Part shown: in pieces, positions 1 through 13,230 of the stretch | Position numbering within the stretch: position 1 is the first letter of the stretch | Layout of the letters: each line of letters opens with the position of its first letter | Source: Temnopleurus reevesii | Lineage: Eukaryota > Echinodermata > Echinoidea > Temnopleuroida > Temnopleuridae | DNA length: 64,000 nucleotides | Direction: 5' to 3' | Assembly (NCBI GenBank): GCA_036244855.1 | Contig: BQKZ01000669.1 | Coordinates: 23,088 to 87,087, forward strand | Translations under genes and position numbers: made by a program | Notes under the pieces: model-generated | What the model was told of the DNA's origin: nothing | Database searches by the model: none | The model's input: the letters and a program-made list of their open reading frames with translations, nothing else

Positions 1-1049
1 TACTCACTAGTGTGTCATTATAGTGTCACTTTTTGCGACTTTACTCAGATCCATGAGTTCTAGTTTTGTGTGTGTAGACCTAATACTTTTGCAAGTCCAA
101 TGTAGGATTATGTAACTAGTCCTTACGAAGACACAGAATAATATTGCATACACTACAGTGTGACAAAATTGTATCAAGCCATGCTCGACCACGGGACGGT
201 GTACTTGAAAATGAACTAGGCGACTATATTTTCGTGTCGGAATCGTAATGATGTATATGGCATGTATTACTAGGGCTTATTCTTTGTGATTGAATTTTAG
301 GATACGCACTAGTCGTTATCAAACAAAATGGACAAAGAAAAGATTTCCCTGTATTATAATGGCAAATTTGAGAGCCAATATTTAGGGGAATTCCAGAGGG
401 TTTTATCGGTTAAATTTTTTATACCGCTGACGACTGAACCATGTGTTCGCTGGTTAGTCGCAGCACCTGTGGTTCTTGTTAGTGTATGTGGTTTTGTTGT
501 CGTTGTTGTTGTTACTATTGCTTGGGGAGGTAACGAGAGGAGGGTAGACCCCATTTAGACTGGACGAATGGTAAAAGCTTGTGAAAGAATATGAAGAATT
601 GTTTTGTCAACTCTCCCTTTCTATTCCAAGTTCATGCCGCATACACAGCAGATGGTCATCAATTATCACCCTAAAGAGTAACGTAATATTCTTCTTCACA
701 GAGTGAACCACTGGGGGTTTCGGCAGACCAACTTCTTGAATAAATATATTCCATTGAAACTTGACTCGAAGCTTTACAAAACCATACAGTTGCAAAACTG
801 TATTGAATCAAGACCAGAAATATCGCAAGAGCTGCTCCTCAATACCAAACCCCCTTTCTTCATAGGCCATCCCCATGTATACAGAGGTATCGTTACTACA
901 CCACTGCAAATGTAACGGAAAAGTATGGGAACAACTCTAGAAGGGAGCCTTTACCGGTCATCACGTCATAATAGCAATAAGTTATTGACTTTGTAGATCA
1001 GTTGTGTAGAGAAATCGAGAGATCTATAACGACATTTTTACCAAATAAT
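1..1049. other. Stretch with nothing recognised
   Basis: No coding region with a plausible start, splice signals or recognisable protein motif was seen. The short open frames look random, and no repeat family found elsewhere in the window occurs here. Confidence 0.4.
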
Positions 1050-1243
1050 CCGTGTTTTCACGAAGTGAGGGGAGCCAGAAGGTATTGTTACAGAAAATAG
1101 AGTTCCAAATCCATAGAAACGTGTCCTTCCATAGAATTAAAACGTTGTTCGAGAGGATGCCCGTTGAATTGGCGCTATGTCGGGATTTATTTGTTCTCAT
1201 GCAGCAATATCCTTTGGCTCCCATCACTTCGTGAAAACGCGGG
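1050..1243. mobile_element. MITE H, intact copy
   Basis: CCGTGTTTTCACGAAGTG at the left and CACTTCGTGAAAACGCGG at the right are near-perfect inverted ends of a 194-bp element. The interior (CATAGAAACGTGTCCTTCCA, ATGTCGGGATTTAT) matches the copy at 14261-14902, which carries an insertion that this copy lacks. Confidence 0.8.
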
Positions 1244-3376
1244 CGAAATATGAGATAATTATTAAGAATTTAAATAGTATGTAAGAGTATAGGCCTATAT
1301 TGTGGTTATTTTGGGTTCTCGTTTTGTCCTTGCAGCTGTCCCGTATGTGTATACCGCTTCGAAAAACCAATAAATGAACGTGGCACATTTTTCTAGAGTT
1401 CAAAACCTCCCCCACGGTCCTGAAATCTGATAGACCTCCGAGAGAAGAACTTTGGGGACCTTCTGTCTCCACTATGACTTTCCACTGCCGCGTCAAAGCA
1501 AGGAGCTCAAGGAAACTTTTACATACGAAATAACGACAGAAACTATCTTTTATGTCAAAGATAATTACGACTGAAGAGACATGAAATTATTGTAACAACT
1601 TGCAGTTGTGCTTCTCGGAAGCCGTCACCGTTAGTCATTGCATGGGACTATTGGCCAACGATGTTGACACTGGACTCCCATTGAAATTGTTATGCACTCA
1701 TCGTGGGATCAGGTCTGTTTCGAGTTTGTTGCGAAGGATACCATTAATTTAGATTGTGAACTCCCAATTTTGTATGCGATGTCAAGGATGATGTGGTTGT
1801 GAATGGTATTGTGGAGGTAAACAGACAGAGTGTACATGATCCGAGAGTCTGGCACACGCTTGGAGAGGAAATATGAAAACGGGAAAACCGTTATCGATTT
1901 ACTTCGTTTTGATCAGCAAAATTCGACTTGTTATAGTAATTTCCAAAACTAAGATTTTATTTTTAAATGACACTTTGACATCATGCATTATAGTTTCAAA
2001 TGATTGTAGAAGATCTCGAACAAAATATCGACTATAAAATATAATTGGATATTTAATCGCTTTGCCCTACCCAAAGAATCATAGAACTTTTGAATATTGT
2101 GATAATAAAAAATACCAAATCAGTTATGATCATATTGGTTTCAATAATGATACAATTGGATAGATGACTATTCTCACTTTGCCCTCACGAATCTAATGGC
2201 CTGAATTGATGAACCACAGAAAATGTCTACTGAAACTTTTTAGATTAACTCGTAACCAAATCGGTTCAATCTTGATACATAGACCTACATCCTCGAAAAG
2301 TGCTCTACACAAAAAGTGCTCTACATATACCAATAGCCTACTAAGTAGTTCCCATAGAACTGTAGTAATATTGTAGCTACAGGCTACTCTTCCCCTGCTC
2401 AAGATCTCAGTGCATATCAGTATGGGAAGTTGAAGAGTCCAACTTCTCCAATTTTCACCGATACATGCCGGTAAATTCTTCACAAGGTCTACTTATAAAG
2501 GTTACTGAGTTTTCCCAGCGGGTTTTCCCCCAAGTGCCCTGGAAGGTTCGATTCAGCACCCCATGGGGCCGTGTGCCCCTCAAGCGCCCTCGCTCTCAAA
2601 AATATCTAGTCTTTATTTTCAGAAACCGTTTCCCCATACTGATGGAGAGATAATGGATGACTACGTCGATACTGTACTTTTCGTCAGAGTGAACGAACCT
2701 ACTTTGAGTTTGTTCCCGGTCCTAACCTTCCCTTGGACATATGCCCTTCTGAAGATCACTCCCTAAAGGAAAATAATGTCGTATCTAATATCAATTATAT
2801 CTTCATAGAAGTCATCACAGTGAGCAAAAGGGACAAGGGAATGTGAAAAAAATAATTAATCAAACCTCAAAAGCACAATAGAAAGTGGTTTCCATATTTA
2901 TTCATTGAACATATGTGGCACCGGTTCATCATTTCTCCCTTGACTAAGAGAGAAGGAACTATACTTTGTGTGCATTTACCTATTGTGATTGTTTGAATCG
3001 AAATATTTCACTTTGTCCGAACCATTTGTCCGATCTGTTCACAGTGTAATTGTTAGATTTTGATAGAGTCGCTCTGAAATCATGCGTAGCCCATGTTTCA
3101 GTATATATCATATTATCTTTACGACCACTGAAGAACAAATGTACCTCGTTTCCGTTGCCTCGGAGAGCAGACTAAAAAGTGGAAGAAAATTATCAGACGA
3201 GACAAAATTGTGCTCAAGACGACGTGAGAAAGATAAAAACCATGTCTGTGTCATTACATTTCTGCTTTGTTGCGAATTTCGTTACTCTGCATGTGATTAT
3301 TTCAACTGGCTTTGGTTACTGAGCGAATCGGTGTGATGTGTGTTCCGGAGTCCACGAACCTGGGATGTCGTGGGAC
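1244..3376. other. Stretch with nothing recognised
   Basis: Apart from a short direct repeat (AAAAGTGCTCTACA twice near 2296-2325), no element or exon is supported. The open frames at 2193-2483 and 3082-3336 lack splice context and protein motifs. Confidence 0.35.
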
Positions 3377-4130
3377 GTCTAGACAAATAGCATTCCTAAT
3401 TTAGCAGTGTTGCTGTCATTCAGCAACAGTCAATCCAAGTTTACCTTGCCTTATTCTTTCCAATGTACTTCAGGCTCATCTGATGTGGGTGGTTGCTGAA
3501 GCCTGCTTGAAACCAAGTTTCCCTAAAATTGTAGAGATGCCAAACGATTCGGAGCATGTATAAGGGTAAAATCAAAATGTGAATATTGCAACGGCTGAAC
3601 AAAAAGGGAACAAGACAAATGTCTAGACAAATAACATTCCTAATTTAGCAGTGTTGCTGTCATTCAGCAGCAAGCAATCCAAGTTTGTCTTGCCTAACTC
3701 TTTTAAATGTACTTCAGGTTCAGCTGATCGGATGGTAGTGATTGTTAAAGCCTGCTTCAAGCAAGTCCAGTTGAGGACTCTGTGTTCTGATAGCACCCAC
3801 CTCTGCATATTCTTTTACACTGAACACACAATGACTACACAGCACTCAACCACAAAGTCCTTACGTAACCCACTGATCAAGGTTACCCCTCTGATCGCGC
3901 CCTGATCAGAGGGTTATGTAAGGACTCTGTGGTATAGTTCTATGCAGTCCATGTGTGTTCAGTGTAAGAGAATATGCAGAGGCGGGTGCTATCAGAACAC
4001 AGAGTCCTCAACTGGACTAGCTTCAAGACAGGTTTCCCTAAAATAAATTTGCAGAGGTGCCAACCGTTCCAGAATGTGCCAGAGGTCAAAATTAAAATGT
4101 GAATAACGCAACTGCTGGACAAAAAGGAGC
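3377..4130. repeat. 244-bp tandem duplication, second copy split by MITE B
   Basis: GTCTAGACAAATAGCATTCC at 3377 and GTCTAGACAAATAACATTCC at 3621 start two copies that stay alignable through CAGTGTTGCTGTCATTCAGC and AAAATGTGAATA. Copy 1 is 244 bp. Copy 2 is 510 bp, which is 244 plus a 258-bp MITE and its 8-bp target duplication. Confidence 0.8.
3762..4019. mobile_element. MITE B, 258-bp hairpin with 8-bp target duplication
   Basis: GTCCAGTTGAGGACTCTGTG at the left and CACAGAGTCCTCAACTGGAC at the right are inverted, and the pairing continues for most of the element. The flanks are GCTTCAAG on both sides (3754-3761, 4020-4027). An 8-bp duplication fits the hAT superfamily. No ORF. Confidence 0.82.
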
Positions 4131-4697
4131 AAAAAAATTCATGCCATACTCTAAGGCCATTTCTGTAATTGCAGTGGAGCCATGAACCTCTCTTTGACGC
4201 AAGTGACCAAAAATTTGATTTGGTTCATAATCTTCAAGTCGGGTAACTTGCCAAATGCATTGGGGCCAGTATCTGTGATGCGTGTCACAAAATGTTTGAT
4301 TTGTTTAATAATCTTTGAAAGTATTTGCTATCAAATAAACTAAATCCAATTCAATTCAATTCAATTCAGTATTCAAACTAGGTTTTCCCAGTGGCGTGGG
4401 GGTAACGACGTTTGCGACCAAAGATGGTATTTTGAGTTGTTACGCATGGTAGTTTGTTTATTCGTCACTAATTATTCATCAAGGTTTGTCATCACGTCAC
4501 AAAGCAATGGGCATAGATGGTGCCTGGTCCAACCATGGATTTATTTATTTTACTTTTTGTGATTGGCAGAGTATTTCCGAAAAGTTGGAGGATGATTTCC
4601 CAGTCAATAGAATGATTTACGACCTTACTTAATCCTACTCTCTAGACCCGAACCAGACTAGACCCGAACTTCCCATTTTTTTCATCCATAAATCATC
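4131..4697. other. Stretch with only a short ATTCA-type microsatellite
   Basis: (ATTCA)n at about 4351-4370. Nothing else recognised. Confidence 0.4.
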
Positions 4698-4852
4698 TTG
4701 GTCTTAGCTATCCTCTTCATGCTAAGACGTCTTGACTTCTTGCGCCATCCTCGTAACATAGACATGAGACGACTATGGTAAGACGGTGGCGCAAGAACTT
4801 AAGACGCCTTGGCATGAAGAGGATATCTAAGACCATTTCGAGCAATCGACCC
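4698..4852. mobile_element. MITE A, hairpin copy
   Basis: GGTCTTAGCTATCCTCTTCA at the left pairs with TGAAGAGGATATCTAAGACC at the right. The arms continue through GACTTCTTGCGCCATCCTC and its inverse around a small loop with AACATAGACATGAGACG. Four related copies lie at 40.9, 42.4, 43.1 and 52.4 kb. Confidence 0.8.
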
Positions 4853-5425
4853 GAGGTGAAGAAAAATGGAGTACATTTCAAAATACCGCAATAATTTGAA
4901 AAATGATATTGCACAAACTTATGAAGATGGTATCTTCCAACGAGTTCATCTGGAGTATCTCAATTCTAGTTCATATAAGTCAAAGTTTGTGCAGGTTTGA
5001 GTAGGATTTGTGAAAAGATATATATTTTTAAATGAATGTTTAATGACTAATTAATCCTCGGGAAGGATATCCGTGAGTTGACAGCTAATATGATTATACC
5101 TGGGGTGTCAACGTGATAAGATTTTAATCTATTTTTGTGTGTGTCAATTTCTTTTGTTGTATATACATTTTGGAAAATGGAGAATCAACACTCATCATCT
5201 CTGAAAACACATTATATCTACATGTTCTATCATATCTAGGGCATTTCTAGTTCGATTAATGTTTTCATGTTTGTTGAATGTTTACAACAAGATGGATACG
5301 TAATACAAACGCAAAGATCAAAAGTCATTCTCTTTGGGTTGCAATTCAAAGCATTCATGGCGAATTACAATGTGCATTTTTTTTTTGCATCACGATTATG
5401 CAAGTATGTGTTATTTTATTAGGTT
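4853..5425. other. Stretch with nothing recognised
   Basis: AT-rich; no element, exon or RNA gene supported. Confidence 0.35.
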
Positions 5426-5790
5426 GATTTGCATACATATCGAAGGCTGATGACATTTATACATAGACTATAGAGATACGAACATTTATACAACATTTGG
5501 AAACAGGCCTAGGGTATCAGCCAGTGTATCGGACAAAATATATCCTTCTACTAGTATGTGTGTATATTATATTAATTTGCATACTTATCGAAAGCTGATA
5601 AGTTATATACCCCGTTTGGAAACAAGCCTAGTATAGTATCGAACAAAATATATATTCCTACTATCTATATATGCGGATAGTATATCAATTTGCATACGTA
5701 TCGACCACTGATAACTTAAAACCCCGTTCGGAAACAGGCCTAGAATATCGGGCAAAATATCTCTTCCTACGAGTATTGTCATGTAAGCAA
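5426..5790. repeat. Degenerate tandem repeat, three units
   Basis: TTTGCATACATATCGAAGGC, TTTGCATACTTATCGAAAGC and TTTGCATACGTATCGACCAC start units at about 5429, 5577 and 5689. Each contains TTTGGAAACAGGCCTAG- and GGACAAAATATAT-like segments. Spacing is about 148 then 113 bases. Confidence 0.7.
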
Positions 5791-8700
5791 ATAAATGTTG
5801 ACTTTCACAATTACAGGCGGGAAAGGACTGTCTACCGGAAGTCCCAGATTATTGCCAGACCACACGCTGTTTAGGTACGGCCAGGGAGTTGAAATTACCC
5901 TCCTAAATCGTCTAAAAATTTACATAAAACCCTTTTACCCTTGACGGTTGATGGACCTAAATGCACCTGACCCAAACCCTCAACTATAACATTGCAAACT
6001 ATTTTTTTTTTATTCACAGATGATAGATTGGTGATGAAAGAATTTATAGAAAGGTTTGGTTCATGAATACCCACTGAATATTTTATTACAACTTCGCCAC
6101 ATCTACCTACATTGGGTGTACATTGTTATTTCATTGTTCTTGTTACACAAGTGTATTTTTAAATCATTTGTTTTATTTTTTTTATTTTGACAATACGGGA
6201 TCGATCCTCTTTATGTTTAAATTGAGCTCAATTACGATGAATTTTAATTCGTTTCACCAGAGGAAGATTCATGACATGTAGAATCCAGAAGGTCCAAAGA
6301 ACCCCCCCCCCCCCCAAAAAAAAAAAAAAAAAACCTCTGGCCTGCACCCCTTCCTATACCCCTCCTCATCCGTAAGCGTAAATGTACCGCTCCTTCTTTT
6401 GTCCTCCCCCTCCCCAAGACCCTCCGCCCCATTTTGAATTGGGAGGATCCGATCCAATTTCTGAACCCGCCCATTTTGTTGATATTTCTCCTCTATCAAG
6501 AATTTCCATATTATTTTCAATACTATGAAATGATCAATATTCTTTGGTCATTGATTATCAGGATCTCCTCAGAAGCTAGCAGCTTCATTAGTTAGCCTCA
6601 TCGTCATCTTTAAGATTTACGCTAATACCACAATATTGTGTACTTTCCCGTTGACCCCTATTTCGTTAGAGGTGTCAACAATGATAATAGTAACACTTTT
6701 GACTTGCAGGTTGTTTAGTAACGTCCAAGGGTTGAACGATTGTCAAAACCAGACTAAATTGGCGCCAATTTGTCCGATCTATGACAGCCCAAGGACTGCT
6801 GATACGAACAATCGGAACTATTCGGGTTTCCTTTACCGTCTGAAAAGGTCAAGCTGAAATAACGTATTGCGATAAATTACGTAATGATATCAGATTGAAG
6901 TTCAAAATTGCTGACTCCCTAAAAAGAATTGACAATGAGAAAATGTTGGAGGAGACCGGCGTCTTGCCCCCTTGATGCTTTATGACTGACAACTGGAGAA
7001 TGGATGGGGGCATTTTATATTCGCAGTAATCGGGTCGTTAGAATTCCTAGGAGTTTTATCGGTCACATTCGGGTCGAGTATGGGTCATACAATTCGATCA
7101 AAATGTGCAGCTTGTGGAAATAAATCTGGAGGCATGAATATTTGATGCAAAACATTTGAACAAGAATTCAGAAGTTATTCCCTTATATGGTAAGTTGGTC
7201 TTCAACGGTTGTATGTTTGGTATACAATTGTATTGTACAATTGTATTGTTCACATTAAAAATTCCTCTAGCAAAACAGCAAAAGTTCTACCGTAAAACAC
7301 ACATAAAGCTGGCACTGGAACTTAGCTAGTGGGCAATACAATACCTTTAAAACTATAGTGGTGGAAAATATGAGACTCCTAGACCACTCACAACTCAACA
7401 AGATATTCATAATTTTGCCAAGTGTTCGCCAAAATATGTAAGATAATATATTACGTAACATCATATATAAATCACGAGCACTTTCAAGTATGAAACGTAA
7501 ATGCACTTTTTCATTTCGAGCATATTCTTTCGTTGTACATGTATCAAAGAACCATCCTTCAATCTGTTTGAATTGATGTATTCGTGATAAAGAATTAGAT
7601 AAGAATATAAAAAGGCATTATATTATCAGTCAAGTATAAAAGTAAGCTCAAATTGAGTAGCCTGATGTACCCTTTAGAATTATTGTAAAATATTGCACTT
7701 TATTTTAGACAAACGTGGGATAATCAAGAACAGGTGATCCGACATTGAGATGTTGAGGTGGATATTTCATGGGTCTGAAGCAAAAGGGTAAGTTCATTCG
7801 ACAGTATTTGAACCTGTTCTCACTGTAATTCTAAATGGACAAACATGTACACTTCAAGTAAATGCAAGCTATAATAAACAAATGTATATCTTCAAAGATG
7901 TACGTATCAGTTAATTTGCAATTCTGGTATATTGGGCATTTTTAAAATTCATCTAGAAACAGAATTGACGCAATAAAGTACAAACCAAAGATCTCATAAC
8001 AAATCAAACCCTAACTATTCAATACCCTCGGTTCTATGAATGTTAATTATGACTGCTTCGACACATCAGAAAATTATAGGTCCAAATATATTCATGGTAA
8101 AATCATCAAACCCTAGACCAATATTCTGGGACTGATGTACGAGTACAGCGTGTGTATTTCTAGCCTAAACGGGAGAAGATAATCACATTCCTCACCGAGT
8201 ACACTATCAGAGGCATTCGTCCTCTGTTGCGCAGATCACAACCTGTCTCCCATAAGTAATTCATTGATAAATTGGACAGGACAGTTTGCAGCGATTGCAT
8301 CTTTAGAACCGATAGAAGCCTTCTACACTTCTTCCCTTCTTTGTTCTACATCAAGGCTCGACTTGTAAAAGGCAGGCATCGAAGTAGCAACTGTCTCTTT
8401 AACGTGGAGAGACCCAACTCCCAATTACGGTCCTGCTGGGAGTAAAGCTAGCAACATCGGTACACGCCGTAGCACATGTAAGAAGGGGTAACATTCTTCT
8501 GCAACGCTGGGACGGCCAATCAGAGGTCGCAAGAACCCAGGCAGTAGCGAGCAACGTGGCAGACGCTGGTTTTTAAACTTCGCCATGTTTGGTAGAGCAA
8601 TTATTTTTTTTAATGTTTCCGATTGTGATCCATTACTTAAAGAGATTCGAAATGAATAACTTCACAACTTTTAAAAAACAATTTAGGTTAGAACATCTTA

Positions 8701-9620
8701 ATGAACTCATTAATTTTCTTTTGATCATTTACAAAAACGTAATCTCTTTAAAATCAGTAAACTAGAATGACAGGCTAATATAAATTCATAGATTGTGATC
8801 CTTTAACACCTTGTGATTTAGACATAACTGGGAAAAAAAAGGCCTGCTAGACAATAATCTGCTGAAATAAAATTGAAAAATAAAAAAGTGTTGAATGAGA
8901 AATCCCACATCACCAGTCCGCCTGAAATTGCCTTTAAATATGTGAGGTCTAGAAATTGTGCAAGTGGCAGGTTACACATGTGTAATACCAGGGGCGCAAC
9001 ATACCCCTTTCCCCCTACCAACTGGGTAAAGCTCTATTATGGCCCAAGTAATGACATAAGAGCAGCAAAAATATAATAACAACAGAGTACTTTAAAATAC
9101 TTCTGAACAATTTCCCTGGATATAATGTGCTCATACCGAAAGAAATCCATCAATTTACTGCATTATTTCATTTATCGGATCCATTTCGAAGTAATTTCTT
9201 TAACTAATTTCCAATCAGATACTTGATCTTCAAATACATGTGATGCAACTAAAAACAACTATGTACATTTTCGATGAAGAGTATTATCTATGACACAATA
9301 TCACAAACAATCGTCCCCATCCTGATTAAAAGTAACTGGATTACTATTATCAGAGAGGAAAGAGAAATATTTGACACCTAAGATTTTTTGAGAATAGGAA
9401 GTGGAAGGTGCGGTCCAGAATATTTCCGTCAAAGGAACGGCGATAATTAGTTTCACAATTCGCACTATCCAGTCACTACAATTAGAACTAATCAGCAACT
9501 AATTAGGCAAGAAACGTCGGGACAGGACTGGAAAACGGAAAGGAAAAGGGGACAGGTTGTGAGCAGATGTCGAAGTGTGATATTGTGAAAGGGAGTGATA
9601 AGTGTCACTTCTTGGTTGGA
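5791..9620. other. Long stretch without supported genes
   Basis: A poly-C run joined to a poly-A run lies at 6302-6333. Around 8512-8580 a CCAAT-box-like GGCCAATCAGAGG precedes TTTTTAAAC by about 50 bases, in a locally less AT-rich stretch (8200-8580) that could be regulatory, but no transcript structure can be shown. The other open frames look random. Confidence 0.35.
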
Positions 9621-9795
9621 GCCTAGCGGGGTTATGTGGCAGTCACACCTACAGGTTGATCCCACCCTGCTGCCAAACTGAATTATCTTGAATTTGACCT
9701 CTGCACTATAAATTGATGCCTTGTTTAACCGATGAATTTGTACAAAACTACAATTGAGATCGAGAAACATGATGAGTCTTCAAACATCGGATTAT
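9621..9795. mobile_element. MITE J, left-half copy
   Basis: GGCAGTCACACCTACAGGTTGATCC-like start and CCACCCTGCTGCCAAACTGA match the beginning of the 10203-10417 element. TGAATTTGTACAAAACTACA and GAGATCGAGAAACAT match its middle. The inverted right end is missing. Confidence 0.6.
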
Positions 9796-9829
9796 ATAGG
9801 CCTACAGAATGAAAATTCAAAATTCAAAG

Positions 9830-10120
9830 TGGAGACGCCGTGATGTAGTGGTCGTGACTCTCACCTTTCAACTAGAGGGTCGTAGGTTCGAATCCTACCC
9901 ATGGCGTCAATTTCCTTCAGCAAGAAATTCATCCATATTGTGCTGCACTCAAACCAGGTGAGGTGAATGGGTACCTGGCAGGAATATTTATTCCTTGAAA
10001 TGCCAAGTGCGCCGCGGATGGCTGCCGGGCTAAAGCCAGAGTATTAAAGCGCCTGGAGCACTCAGCAGAGGGGATACGTGTACTATATAAATTGCATCTA
10101 TTACTATTATATTATTAAAA
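9830..10120 (+). mobile_element. tRNA-derived SINE, full-length copy (SINE family 1)
   Basis: The tRNA-like head starts GGAGACGCCGTGATGTAGTGG (box A region 9841-9851) with box B GGTTCGAATCC at 9885-9895. The body has GTGCTGCACTCAAACCAGGT and GGTGAATGGGTACCTGGCAG. The tail ends in ATT-rich repeats (TATTACTATTATATTATTA). Other copies are at 20949, 23379 and 24846. The head is not a tRNA gene, since it lacks a usable acceptor stem. Confidence 0.85.
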
Positions 10121-10202
10121 TTGATCAAAATATTTTGATCAATCAAATTATGGTACAATGGCGATGTAAAAGATAACCTTTAAACATTAGATTTTGAACA
10201 AA

Positions 10203-10417
10203 CTAGAGGGGCAAGTCACACCCACATGCTGATCCCACCCTTTTGCCAAACTGAAATTCGAACTATGAACTATGAATCAATGAATTTGTACGATGGAGAT
10301 TGAGAAAAATAACAAGTAAACATCCGATTTCAAACAAGATAAGACAGCAATAATTACAACATTGTTGATGCGGTTTGATAGCAGGGTGGGATCAGTCTAA
10401 TGATGTGACTGCCCTAG
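10203..10417. mobile_element. MITE J, foldback copy
   Basis: CTAGAGGGGCAAGTCACACC ... GATCCCACCCTTTTGCCAAA at the left is matched in inverse by TTTGATAGCAGGGTGGGATC ... GATGTGACTGCCCTAG at the right. Confidence 0.7.
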
Positions 10418-12239
10418 ATCCACGCACATGCCGAGTCACAAAAGCCCTCTGCTTTTGGCTTTACATGGGATGGATATTATACGAGAATAGACTAGAAGAA
10501 CAAGCAAGGGATGAACTTGCACTTAGGCAGGGGTGAAAGGTCACGAGGGATGCAGGAACACCCATCCGAGGGCGAGGTGGAGGAAGGGCATGTTCATATT
10601 GGCGCACCTTATGCAGTCTTATGAGAACACTGACAGTCTGAACACAAAAGGGATTACAACTTGAAAGATACATATATATAACATAATTATTCTGTTCACT
10701 TCATCTTGTCATAGGGTTAGGTCGATTATAGATAATGTTGTAGGCCAAAGACTGGACGATATTCATTATAACCCTGCAAGCTATTTGAAACATTGCTTTA
10801 AAAAGTGCTTCATATATCGGGGACACAAGTACCCCAACAATATTGGAAAGATTCGAATGGTAGAAATTGATTTGGTTCTTGTCTTTCCAGTACTAATATA
10901 GATGAAAGATTTCGGGCTTTTGAGAACATAAATTATTACCACTAATTTACTAGTGATGATATGCCTGCACAACACTACAGAAATGGAAATTGATATAGGA
11001 AAGGGGTAAAATGTGTGCAAGATATATGCCAAGTCTTCTTTGAAAAATCTAATTAAACAAACTGATTAAACAAGGAACTAAATGTTACTTCTTTATATCT
11101 CTGATCCTACCAGTAACCTACATGTTCTGTCCTGTGGCAAATGTAGTTCTGAGTGCGTAAATAACATCATTCATCTTCTAAAAGCCCCAATGGCATTATG
11201 GTGAGGGCACATATATTATTGCACTCATATCAAATGTACAAATGTTACAACCATGACATTACATTTAGACTATATTCCCTGAACATCAAATTTCCGCTTT
11301 GCGTTTTCTACTATTATGACATCAAAGGTGATAACAGATAGATTTATTGCAGATTGATACAACCCGTATGGCACTTTCCTCGAGAGCTGGGAGTCATTTG
11401 ACCTAGTTGTACATAATGACATGAAAACAATTTTAAGCCATTTACAATCGTTCAATAACTGATTTCAGACGTTCCAGGGTTAAACGATGAATATCCCCAA
11501 TGACCGTCTTGGAGCGCTCAACGCTGTTAGTCCAAACCTCAGACGGGTATAGGCCACATATGGTTCTGATAAACGGGCTCTGCCAATCTCTCTGACTTGT
11601 CACATCCCACTTTTCATCAGGTCCCGTGGTATGCTAACCAAGTCTTTAACCATTCTAAGCCCACACTCGAAAGAGACTGGGTTTTGAATTAACGCTGCGT
11701 AAACACATACCTTAATTACGGGACCTCACTTTATCCCCACCGGCCCCACCACCCCTCCCATCGCCCTTCACCATACCCCCATATTAGAGAAATGCGGAGA
11801 GTTGATCAAAAAATACCGAAGCATATTGGTATTACATTATGGTAGCTATTATTACCCCTTAAAATATGTTTCGATATGTCGCCCCCACATCTGTTGTTTT
11901 CTTCAACCTATCTGTATGCCCATGAAAAATACCACAAATAGTACCTTGCGAAGAATTCTTGTGAGCCTTTAAAATCCTTTAAAACAGCTGACTAGACATA
12001 AACATAACAAAAGTACCCCCTTGACTTGATCTCTCCATCGAATCCCTTGATAGCTTTTTAAACATCATAATTTTTCTTTATCCAAACTAAAGACGTGTAT
12101 TATCCCATTACCATATACACGCATCATAATGACTTGATATATGACTGACTGTGTAATGTGAGAGATATCAACCTTCCCATCCCTAAAAAAACGGAGATGT
12201 TTTCATCGTAAAGTTACCACCAGAAAGTGACGTTTTTAC
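10418..12239. other. Stretch with nothing recognised
   Basis: AT-rich intergenic-looking DNA. No repeat family of this window, exon or RNA gene seen. Confidence 0.35.
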
Positions 12240-13230
12240 GGTGGATCCATGACCCGGCCCAATCTTTTCTCTCTCTCTCCGCCATGAGTCAAGGCAACAG
12301 GGGCAACGCTCCACTGCGCTCACTGCTGCTGATGTAGCGAGCGGTCGGGAGAGGAAAAAAAAGTGATGACGCGGCGAACCAATTACACGAGACTTCCCGC
12401 TTGCATTAAGAGGGTCTATCGTTCCTCCACCCCGCTCCTAGCTAGCTGTACTCAATAACGTAACAGGTGAGATATACAAAATATTACAGGCGTTTATTAC
12501 TGAATATTACCAACATTGAATATGATTAGAATAAGGAAGTTTTCTCACCTGCTGGTAAGGTGACCTGTTTACACACCGCTAATGTAGCGAGAATTAGGAC
12601 AAGTGCTACCTTCGTACTGAGTTCCTTCAATAAATATAGGCTGAGGCCTATAGTCCGTTCCATGTTGGTCTCTGGCGTCTTGGCGTTAGTCCAAGTAATG
12701 CTCGAGCTACGACATGAGGAGGATTAGAATTAGAGATGTAATTGACCCAGAAGTTCAACAGCCACTTGGAAATAAACACCACCGATGCGATGTTCACGTA
12801 TCGGGCTAGTTCCAATTAGAGTCGGGGTAAATCTTTCCAAACTCGGTGGCTCAAACAAACTGGTCCGGGTGTTCGCCTCCGAAAGCTGAATGCACGCAAC
12901 CCGTACTTGATTGCGGCCAGGCCTCGGACTGCAATCCCTTCCGTTCGGCAAGCTTTTCCACAGGAGGGGCCCACGCAATGCGGCTCTCAACTTTTTTTCC
13001 TCCCCTCGATACACTCATACATATACACTCGCTGTCTGTCCGTACGAAGAGGTGATGGTGGAGGGGGCTGGGCTGAGCAAGAACGCCACACCTGCTACAC
13101 CGAGATTACGAGCTAGACCAATATAGGGAAGCTGTAGCTTCAGCACTCGACCCGGTCCTAAACTAACTCGTTCCCTCGCACGTCAGGGGCAAACTCGTCG
13201 GCCAGAGAGAGCACTTGCACTGATGGTTAT
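12240..13230. promoter_or_regulatory. CpG-rich stretch, possible promoter or leader exon
   Basis: Clearly richer in G+C and CpG than its surroundings, with clusters such as GAGCGGTCGGGAGAGG, GATGACGCGGCGAACC (containing a CRE-like TGACGC) and a CT-rich tract before CGCCATGAG. AACGTAACAG|GTGAGATAT near 12458-12474 has the form of a splice donor. No frame here shows a recognisable protein, so if it is transcribed it is more likely an untranslated first exon whose gene continues elsewhere. Confidence 0.3.

Noticed and set aside
9830..9910. Possible tRNA gene
   Set aside because: Box A and box B are present but the acceptor stem does not pair and a SINE body and tail follow; three more copies confirm a SINE.
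12730..13126. Overlapping open frames in the CpG-rich stretch
   Set aside because: Several frames are open on both strands simply because of base composition; none has a recognisable motif or consistent splice sites.
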